Shown piece by piece: positions 1 through 5,535 of a stretch of 6,411 nt of DNA. Source of the DNA: Bacteroidales bacterium. GTDB taxonomy: Bacteria > Bacteroidota > Bacteroidia > Bacteroidales > JAAUTT01. Position numbers and translations under genes: made by a program. The stretch is taken from positions 1 through 6,411 of the forward strand of contig JAAUTT010000267.1 of assembly GCA_012031335.1 (NCBI GenBank), written 5' to 3'. How positions within the stretch are numbered: position 1 is the first letter of the stretch; the number at the start of each line of letters is the position of its first letter. The notes under the pieces were generated by a model. It was not told the DNA's origin. It saw only the letters and a list, made by a program, of their open reading frames with translations, and ran no database searches.

Positions 1-159
1 AAGACTATATGTTTTTTAGAGCCGGTGCAAGAAATGGTGAAAACACACGCCAACAGTACACTGCACATTATAGAAAATTGCGGCCATGTGGTAAATGTGG
101 AGCAGCCTGCTGTTTTTAACCAAACGGTTATAAACTACATTTGGGCGTTTGGCAAATAG
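1..159 (+). CDS. Alpha/beta-hydrolase fold protein, C-terminal fragment
   Basis: The frame is open from base 1 to a TAG at 157-159, giving 52 codons; the N-terminus lies outside the window. The sequence ends with a block reading IIENCGHVVNVEQPAVFNQT followed by a helix-like VINYIWAFGK. In alpha/beta-hydrolases the catalytic histidine sits in just such a C-terminal G-H-x-x-x-x-E-x-P motif, followed by a last helix (N-x-x-V-x-x-F/W). The upstream KTICFLEPVQEMVKTHANST fits the loop that precedes the last strand. The nucleophile and acid residues are not visible, so substrate and subfamily cannot be given. The gene is tail-to-tail with the leftward genes, with only 17 bases between the two stop codons. 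Confidence 0.75.
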   Translation, partial: KTICFLEPVQEMVKTHANSTLHIIENCGHVVNVEQPAVFNQTVINYIWAFGK

Positions 160-176
160 CTTATTCCTTTTTCCTC

Positions 177-299
177 TTATTCTTTCTTTCCTTTTAATAA
201 GGCATATATTGCCATGGCGTGTCCGTGACCAAGTTCAAAATCTTGTTTTAACCAGGCAACAATATCTCCTGCTTTTTGTGGTTGGGGTAAGTGCTCCAT
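177..299 (-). pseudogene. DUF4287-like C-terminal remnant (40 codons)
   Basis: Read leftward from an ATG at 299, this frame gives 40 residues containing KAGDIVAWLKQDFELGHGHA and then MAIYALLKGKKE. The pattern G-[DE]-I-V-x-W-L-K-x-[DE]-x-x-[LF]-G-H-G-H-A is characteristic, from memory, of the C-terminal half of DUF4287 proteins, which are roughly 60-70 residues long. The N-terminal half, usually carrying a TGK-type motif, is absent: upstream in the same frame lies the basic tail of the transglutaminase-like gene in another register. The fragment overlaps the out-of-frame 3' end of that gene. It could still be translated as a short peptide. A truncated gene left at a recombination junction is the best reading. 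Confidence 0.55.
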
Positions 300-1293
300 T
301 ATTAAAAAAACCTTTTTTCTTGGCCGGGCGTTTTTTGCCCGTGAGTTCCTGCTCGATTTCGGCACCGGAAAGTCCATCAAGATCGCCAAATTCATCATCC
401 AGGCCATCTATGTCAGGATTGTCAGTGCCTTCAAATCCGTTGAGCCGGTTAAGGGCATCTTCGTTTTGGGCCAGGATTTCCAGCGCTTTTCCCCGGTTGG
501 GGGTGTTCCAGTTGTCGATTGCATAATCGAGCATTTTTAAGAAGGCAGGTGGGTAGTCGGTGTTGCGGATCAGGTTGGGGTTTTGGGCAACTATGTTCCT
601 TGTTTTTATAAGATGTTCCAGGATGGTGCGGTCATATTGGGGCCCGTCCAACCCTTCCAGGCCATCAAATCCGGAGACCAGGTCCAATACATCGTCGGAC
701 ACTCCCGAGAGCACGGCAACATCAATTCCTTGTAAGCTCATATTGAAGTCTTTTTGTTGTTTATATGGTTTTTCATAATCGAATTGGCTCAATACACAGT
801 CAATTGTATGGTATTTGTTTGCCCCAGCAACAGGGACGATCACATACACATGCTGGTACACATCCTGGGTGTATTTGGCAATGCGGAACAGGTGCGGAAC
901 CTTAAGGTTGGTAAGGATGCTGGACACGAAAATCGAAAAACAACCACAGTCGATCCCGGTTTTACGGTCTGCCCAACTCCTGTTTGGACGACGAAGTTGT
1001 TCCAATCCTTTTTTGTCGAGTTTGTACTGAATATGGTGATACAGGAAATTCCAGATGTTTTTGCAGGTTTGCCGTAGTGAAACTCCTTTGAGGTAATTGG
1101 CAATTCCCTTTGTATCGTTTATGTATTTCCAGACTACCTTTTTCATCAGGTCAACAGTTTCTTCCACTTCTCCATCTTCAATAATAAGACGGTCGGAATC
1201 GTCAGGCCTGGAAAAGAAACGGTCATATTCCCTTCCGTCCTTGATGGGCCGGTATCCCTTGGTGATGGTCCCGATATGGAGGTAGTTGCTCAT
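235..1293 (-). CDS. Transglutaminase-like cysteine protein with acidic Gly-rich C-terminal linker
   Basis: The protein has 352 residues. The ATG at 1293 was chosen because it shares one base with the upstream stop (TAATG); the same frame is open further upstream, but that stretch lies inside the neighbouring gene. Residues 114-121 read IDCGCFSI, 147-152 QHVYVI and 163-166 TIDC. These fit the Cys (116), His (148), Asp (165) order of the transglutaminase/papain-like fold, where the Cys starts a helix and His and Asp lie on following strands. Residues about 206-217 and 286-310 are acidic repeats of the type GFDGLEGLDG, and 320-327 are a basic patch (KKRPAKKK). There is no signal peptide or TM segment. 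The final roughly 22 residues are encoded by DNA that also encodes the DUF4287 remnant in another frame, so the natural C-terminus is probably lost. It may be a protease, a cross-linking enzyme or a structural protein of a mobile element; activity is not shown. Confidence 0.7.
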   Translation of the reverse strand: MSNYLHIGTITKGYRPIKDGREYDRFFSRPDDSDRLIIEDGEVEETVDLMKKVVWKYINDTKGIANYLKGVSLRQTCKNIWNFLYHHIQYKLDKKGLEQLRRPNRSWADRKTGIDCGCFSIFVSSILTNLKVPHLFRIAKYTQDVYQHVYVIVPVAGANKYHTIDCVLSQFDYEKPYKQQKDFNMSLQGIDVAVLSGVSDDVLDLVSGFDGLEGLDGPQYDRTILEHLIKTRNIVAQNPNLIRNTDYPPAFLKMLDYAIDNWNTPNRGKALEILAQNEDALNRLNGFEGTDNPDIDGLDDEFGDLDGLSGAEIEQELTGKKRPAKKKGFFNNGALTPTTKSRRYCCLVKTRF

Positions 1294-1793
1294 TACATGA
1301 TTTTTTGAGGTGCCGATTCGTAAAAGAGGCCATTGGCGTAGAGCGAATACTTCATTTCGATAGGTATGGACAATGCCGCAGCGATGCCTTTGAGGTCTTT
1401 CTTTTTGTAAGCGGCCAGGATAGCGGGGACTTTCGAAATGATCCCCGTTACATAGCCTGCAAGCGATGTCCAACCAATATTGAGTTCGATGGTGTCAATG
1501 TCCGTTGTGGTCAACGGTTTTATGATGATTTGCTTTTGCTCGGGACCATTACTGGTGATGTATTTACCATTGGTGGTCAGGGTAACGGCTGGCTTGGTGA
1601 TGGTCATGCTGTTTTTGGTGGGGTTCTGGATCTTGATCTCGGTGCGGAATGCAATCCCTTTCAGATCCACTTTATGGATGCGTGGATTGGAGAGGTTACT
1701 GACCATCTTTTCCGAAACAGTCTTCATCTTAAAGAGCTTGACAGCTCCCAAAACCAAACCTCCGGCAATGCCTATTTTCAGCCAATGGTTCAT
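1293..1793 (-). CDS. LEA type 2 / WHy-domain-like membrane-anchored protein
   Basis: This is a 166-residue protein. Residues 5-20 (LKIGIAGGLVLGAVKL) form one hydrophobic N-terminal anchor. Residues about 43-108 contain KGIAFRTEIKIQNPTKNSMT and then an ITKPAVTLTTNGK stretch. The pattern [VI]-x-[IV]-x-N-P-T-x-x-x-[ILM]-x-[IV] is the hallmark of the WHy/LEA14 beta-sandwich, here followed by a T-T-x-x-I-x-L-x-[IV] strand. The C-terminal part (YKKKDLKGIAAALSIPIEMK) resembles the ending of this family. The start overlaps the upstream stop by four bases (ATGA) and the stop shares a base with the next ATG (TAATG), indicating translational coupling in a three-gene operon. In bacteria such domains occur in stress-related and envelope proteins; the role here is unknown. 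Confidence 0.65.
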   Translation of the reverse strand: MNHWLKIGIAGGLVLGAVKLFKMKTVSEKMVSNLSNPRIHKVDLKGIAFRTEIKIQNPTKNSMTITKPAVTLTTNGKYITSNGPEQKQIIIKPLTTTDIDTIELNIGWTSLAGYVTGIISKVPAILAAYKKKDLKGIAAALSIPIEMKYSLYANGLFYESAPQKIM

Positions 1794-2014
1794 CGTTTGC
1801 TTTTTTTGAAGTGGCTTACCAGGCTGTCAATGCCTTTCTTTACACCATAACCGACCAGTGCTGAAATGGCTGCATAAAAGGCAACCTCCATAATTCCCTG
1901 GAAGGTGATATTGGTAATTACCAGATGGGCTGTCAAAGCTTTGCCCAACCCACCACAAAGGCCGGATGTGGCAGCGACAAAAGAGTTGATATGATTTTGG
2001 GGCATGGCTTGCAT
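1790..2014 (-). CDS. Small one-TM hypothetical protein
   Basis: The product has 74 residues. It begins with a Gly/Ala-rich amphipathic region (AATSGLCGGLGKAL). One hydrophobic segment follows at about residues 38-56 (FQGIMEVAFYAAISALVGYG), and the protein ends in a basic tail (HFKKSKR). The shape, with one TM segment and a short cationic C-terminus, fits a small inner-membrane, holin-like or structural membrane protein of a mobile element, but no family is recognised. A second in-frame ATG three codons downstream (2005) could be the true start. No Shine-Dalgarno sequence precedes either, as is usual for Bacteroidota. The TGA overlaps the next ATG (ATGA), so it is the first gene of the leftward operon. 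Confidence 0.6.
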   Translation of the reverse strand: MQAMPQNHINSFVAATSGLCGGLGKALTAHLVITNITFQGIMEVAFYAAISALVGYGVKKGIDSLVSHFKKSKR

Positions 2015-2048
2015 CGGATTGATTTTGATGCAAGGATAGGGAGAGAGA

Positions 2049-2078
2049 CAAATATGGTATCAATAAACATACGTCAAA
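2049..2078 (-). promoter_or_regulatory. Putative promoter of the leftward cassette
   Basis: On the minus strand TTTG (2078-2075) is followed after 18 bases by CATATTTG (2056-2049). This matches the Bacteroidota primary-sigma pattern TTTG-N19-TAnnTTTG at all but one -7 base, with an 18-base rather than 19-base spacer. The expected transcription start is about 30 bases upstream of the ATG at 2014. It is a motif match only; the region is AT-rich, so chance matches are possible. Confidence 0.35.
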
Positions 2079-2166
2079 TAAGGTAACTATCAATAAATAG
2101 CTAGATTGATAAGTAAAACTATTAGTGCGATTTGACTTTGTTGAAATTCTAAAACAAACCTACAAT

Positions 2167-2202
2167 AATGTAATTTCTATATCAATAAGTTACATTTATG
2201 TA
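2167..2202. promoter_or_regulatory. Overlapping inverted repeats, candidate operator
   Basis: AATGTAA (2167-2173) and TTACATT (2190-2196) form a perfect 7-base inverted repeat with a 16-base spacer, so the half-sites are about two helical turns apart. The right arm also pairs with a third half-site: TACAT (2191-2195), TT, ATGTA (2198-2202). The element lies upstream of the promoter of the ModE-type regulator and between the two divergent operons. It is a natural candidate for binding by the HTH protein encoded next door. Binding is inferred, not shown. Confidence 0.35.
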
Positions 2203-2232
2203 TGAAAAATCTAAAATTTACTTTGCATTAAA

Positions 2233-2261
2233 TTGCAATAAATTAGATAATTATAACTTTG
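2233..2261 (+). promoter_or_regulatory. Bacteroidota-type promoter of the rightward operon
   Basis: TTG (2233-2235) is followed after 18 bases by TAACTTTG (2254-2261), a full match to the TAnnTTTG -7 element of Bacteroidota. The expected transcript starts around 2267, leaving a leader of about 20 bases before the ATG at 2287. Position and match are better than for any other site in this intergenic region. No other promoter was seen within the operon. Confidence 0.6.
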
Positions 2262-2286
2262 GCACAATTTTTATAATGTACTTATC

Positions 2287-2636
2287 ATGAAACATCCATT
2301 TTTTGTAAACGGAAACATTGAAATTGAAAAAACGGGGAATGTTTTTTAAACACTAAAAGAATCGAATTGCTAAAACAAGTAAAAGCAAAAGGTTCTATAA
2401 ATGCAGCATCGAAAGAACTTAAAATGTCATATCAACAGGCATGGCATTTTATCGAGCAAATGAACGAGCTTTCGCCTTTACCTTTAGTTGTGAGGCAACG
2501 TGGTGGTGCAAACGGAGGTGGTGCAGATGTAACAAAATATGGCGAAAGGGCCATATTTGAATTTGAAAAATTAATGGAACAGCATAACGCTTACAGAGAA
2601 GAATTGTCCGGAAAATTGTGGCTCTGTTCTTTTTAG
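2287..2636 (+). CDS. ModE-type winged-helix regulator, N-terminal domain only (frame interrupted)
   Basis: The ATG at 2287 opens a frame (MKHPFFVNGNIEIEKTGNVF) that meets a TAA at 2347-2349. The rest of the family sequence continues one register back: LNTKRIELLKQVKAKGSINA, then SKELKMSYQQAWHFIEQMNE. One extra T in the T6 run at 2342-2347 restores a 116-residue protein with the ModE pattern FLxxKRIxLLKxI..GSI..A...SY..AW. The HTH lies at about residues 36-62. The wing has VVRQRGGANGGGADVT at about 68-83, and the LWLCSF ending looks native. ModE of E. coli carries molybdate-binding TOBE domains; this protein has none, so it must sense something else or act through a partner. As first gene of the operon it probably regulates it. 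Confidence 0.75.
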
Positions 2637-2645
2637 CTCTTCATT

Positions 2646-2671
2646 ATTCATTTATATGTATAACGAAAAAC
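2646..2671 (+). repeat. Leader repeat copy 1 (upstream of the methylase gene)
   Basis: This 26-base element matches the one at 3502-3527 in 20 of 26 positions; the last 12 bases (ATAACGAAAAAC) are identical. It ends 7 bases before the methylase ATG at 2679. It contains an 8-codon open frame starting at 2656 (MYNEKQIP) whose TGA overlaps the methylase ATG as ATGA. A shared translation-initiation or leader element is possible; function is inferred from position only. Confidence 0.4.
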
Positions 2672-2678
2672 AAATACC

Positions 2679-3483
2679 ATGACAAGCAAAGAACGATTCC
2701 CAATTTTAATTACAGGAACAGGTCCTGGTAACCCTGAATTATTAACAGTAAAAAGCTCACCATGCAATCAGTTCTGCGGATGTGCTTTTATATGATTGTA
2801 TGCCAGCCCACTATGTGCTAGACTTGAAACGTGAGGATGCCGAGGTTATTTATTTGTGTAAAACTCACGAGTTCACTGAAGATGAACTTAAGGGACACAT
2901 GATTAATGTGATAAACAATCTGGAAAAATGTTATAACGAAGGCAAAAAGGTTGTTAGGCTGAAATCTGGCGATGCCTTTATGTATGGTGGTGGAGGACTA
3001 GAGGCGGGTCTTCTGAGTTCACGTAATATTCCTTTTGAAATTATTCCGGGATTAACCGCAGGTGCAGCTGCTGCAAATCTGTATGGAATTAAAATTTCGG
3101 AAAAAGATGAAACTGATACTGTTGTTTATTACATAGCATGTAATATAACGGATAATTTCTATCAAATTCGACAGATTGCTAAGCTTTTAAATATTGGGGC
3201 AACATTGGTTCTCTACATGGCCGACGATAATCTTTCAAAAATTATCAGTGTGCTTAAGGAAGAGGGTGTTCCGGGAACAATACCTACAGTAGTTGTTGGT
3301 ATGGCATCATTACCCGATGAAGATTGTGCGAACGGCACATTAGATTCAATAGCCTTTGAAGCCGCTAAAAAAGAAATGCTTATGCCATTTACGTATTTTA
3401 TTGGTACAAATGTAAATGCAACAGTTCAAAATAGAACTAAAATGTCAGGAAAAACGGTAAAATCACTTGCTGGAGCTTGCTAA
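2679..3483 (+). CDS. SAM-dependent tetrapyrrole methylase, divergent SUMT-like (frame interrupted)
   Basis: The ATG at 2679 begins a frame with ITGTGPGNPELLTVK, the N-terminal glycine motif of the tetrapyrrole (corrin/porphyrin) methylase superfamily. That frame stops at about 2795, while similarity resumes in another register as HAISSADVLLYDCMPAHYVL. Removing one A from the A5 run at 2750-2754 restores 267 residues, a normal length for uroporphyrinogen-III C-methyltransferase (SUMT) domains. VVRLKSGDAFMYGGGG (residues 91-106) matches the family's VVRLKGGDPFxFGRGG loop, and PGLTAG (123-128) matches its PGVTA motif. The usual Q-x-x-I-N region is replaced by FTEDELKGHMIN. The substrate may therefore not be uroporphyrinogen III. 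It lies 42 bases after the regulator and 52 before the receptor, so a dedicated role with that importer is likely. Confidence 0.75.
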
Positions 3484-3501
3484 TTTTTTTTTAACCACGT
3501 T

Positions 3502-3527
3502 ATTCTTATTAATGAATAACGAAAAAC
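3502..3527 (+). repeat. Leader repeat copy 2 (upstream of the receptor gene)
   Basis: This is the partner of the element at 2646-2671, with an identical 12-base core (ATAACGAAAAAC, 3516-3527). It ends 8 bases before the ATG at 3536, nearly the same distance as copy 1 from its own start. This supports 3536 as the receptor start, because the alternative ATG at 3512 falls inside the repeat. Confidence 0.4.
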
Positions 3528-3535
3528 GTAATAAT

Positions 3536-5535
3536 ATGAAAAATAAATACATAATCAGTCTTATAAGCACCATTTGCCTATCAACAAGTTTATTTGCTCA
3601 GCTATCGGTTGATACTACTACTTTAAAAACGTTCGAGTTAGGGGAAGTAATCGTAGTAAGTTCTTCAATCCCGAATAGCACATCTGAAATCAAATCCCAG
3701 GATTTAGAAAAATTTCAGAAAGCTTCTATTTCATCATCCTTGAATCTTCTACCTGGTGTTAGTGTTTCACAGGTTGGGGGAAGGAACGAAGCTATGGTTT
3801 ACATTAGAGGGTACGATCTTCGTCAGGTACCGGTTTTTATTGATGGGATGCCTGTATATGTTCCGTATGATGGGTATATTGATCTTGCGAGGCTTCAACC
3901 AGGGAATATATCCAAAATATCAGTTTCTAAAGGGTTTTCATCTATGCTTTATGGGGCAAATTCAATGGGAGGTGCTATTAATATAGTATCTGCGAAACCG
4001 GTTTCTAAACTTGAGATTAATGGGAATACCGGAGGCTACTTTAGCTCAAAGGGAATGAATGGTTATAACACTTCGCTCAATGTTGGTACAAAGCAAGGGA
4101 AATGGTATGCCTTAGCAAATTTAAGCCTCCTTAATCGGGATTTCACCTCTCTTGCCTCTGGATTCGACACATTGCGTAATGAAAAGGATTATAAACGAGA
4201 CAATTCGTTTACAAAAGATATTCAATACCAGGTAAAAGCTGGTTTTGAACCGAAAGCCGGACATGAATATGCCATAAGCTACTCAGGTGTGCGATCCGAA
4301 AAGGGAGTTCCTGTATATCTGGGAACTAACACTTCAAACAAAGTACGCTATTGGAGATATCCCGATTGGGATAAGGATTGCTACTATTTTCATTCAAAGA
4401 CTTCGATTACCAACAAGCTTATCGTAAAAACTCGGTTGTTTTATGACAAGTATTATAACGTATTGAAAAGTTTTGACGACAATACGTATACGACAATGAA
4501 AGCAAAATCAGCATTAACCAGTATTTATGACGATAATTCTTTTGGTGGGGCAGCAGAACTCGGTATCTACACGTTAAAAAACAATGAAATTAAGGTCGCT
4601 GTTAATTCAAAGTACGACCATCATAAAGAATATAACGAAGGTCAAAGTCCCCGAAATTTTAAAGATAATACAGTTGTTTATGCACTTGAAGACTCTTGGA
4701 AAGTAACACCCAAGATGACTATGGTTGGTGGTATTGGTTATTATTCAAGGTATGGGATACAGGCAGATGATTATAACTCAACAAAAGATTCGGTTTATAC
4801 TTTCCCCAAAAGCGATGACAACACATTTAACTATCAGGCAGGGTTGTTCTTCGAACCAAAGCAAAATCAGTCCCTTTATTTTACCCTGGCGCATAAATCA
4901 AGGTTCGCTACCATGAAAGACCGCTACTCTTATAGGTTTGGAACAGCAATCCCGAATCCCGATTTACATTCCGAACAATCTTTGAATTCCGAAATAGGTT
5001 ATACTGGTACATTAAACACCTTTCAGTGGTCTTTTGCAGGATTTTACAACTTCATAGATAATACTATTCAACAAGTGGATAATGTAACCCCGGGCGTTTA
5101 CCAACTTCAAAATACAGGCAAAGCTGAATTTCGTGGTATTGAGGGAGCTTTAGGATGGAATATTTCATCACTTTTTTCTATAGGCTCTTCTTATACCCTT
5201 ATCGACAAAAAAAAACATTTCCAATCCTATTTTTAAAATTTACAGACGTTCCTAAACATAAGGTTATTGGATATGCTAAAATTGAGAAAGCAGGGTTATT
5301 TTATGCTATGGTGGAGGTGGAATACAATTCTGACCGATATAGTACCAGCGATGGAAAATTCACAGCTCCACCTTATACACTTTTCAACCTTAATGCAGAA
5401 TATTATACTCTTAAATATGTGTCCATTAAAGCAGGAATTCACAACATATTCGACAAATTGTATTACGTAACCGAAGGTTATCCTGAAGAAGGACGGACGG
5501 TTTACTTATCGTTGACTTATAAATTTTCAAAATAA
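3536..5535 (+). CDS. TonB-dependent outer-membrane receptor, BtuB/FepA-like type (frame interrupted)
   Basis: The ATG at 3536 gives a clean signal peptide (MKNKYIISLISTICLSTSLFAQ without the last two residues is hydrophobic; cleavage is likely near 22). Next come a TonB-box-like ELGEVIVV (34-41) and a plug domain with LNLLPGVSV, EAMVYIRGYD, PVFIDGMPVYVPYDG and YGANSMGGAINIVS. A long beta-barrel follows, ending GIHNIFDKLYYVTEGYPEEG and VYLSLTYKF, the usual C-terminal strand. There is no SusC-type carboxypeptidase-like domain before the plug. The barrel frame breaks between 5207 and 5234, where it must move back one register. Either one A is missing from the A9 run, or both the A9 run and the T5 run carry an extra base. 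The second option gives the more natural IDKKNISNPILKFTDVPKHK. The restored length is about 665 residues. Substrate is unknown; neighbours suggest a tetrapyrrole, metallophore or metal complex. Confidence 0.85.

Noticed and set aside
160..201. Possible bidirectional terminator (CTTATT at 160-165 or 176-181 with AATAAG at 196-201)
   Set aside because: The stem is six AT-rich pairs with a loop of 14 or more bases, too weak to call.
1294..1473. Upstream extension of the transglutaminase-like frame to an ATG at 1473
   Set aside because: It lies wholly inside the LEA-like gene, its residues are not family-like, and the ATG at 1293 has the TAATG coupling.
149..1850. Several open frames on the plus strand opposite the leftward cassette (for example 149-526, 1097-1285, 1305-1850)
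   Set aside because: Their translations have no domain logic, and they lie opposite three genes that have coupled starts and recognisable domains.
290..2120. Insertion-sequence ends or attachment-site repeats around the cassette
   Set aside because: No matching direct or inverted repeat was found by eye between the left junction and the right AT-rich region, and no transposase or integrase is present.
2367..2636. A TTG start giving an 89-residue regulator
   Set aside because: It cuts off the conserved FLNTKRIE segment before the HTH, which is present just upstream in the same register; a frame break is the better explanation.
3484..3500. T-rich stretch after the methylase stop as a terminator
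   Set aside because: No GC-rich hairpin precedes the T run, and the receptor gene follows within 52 bases, so read-through is expected.
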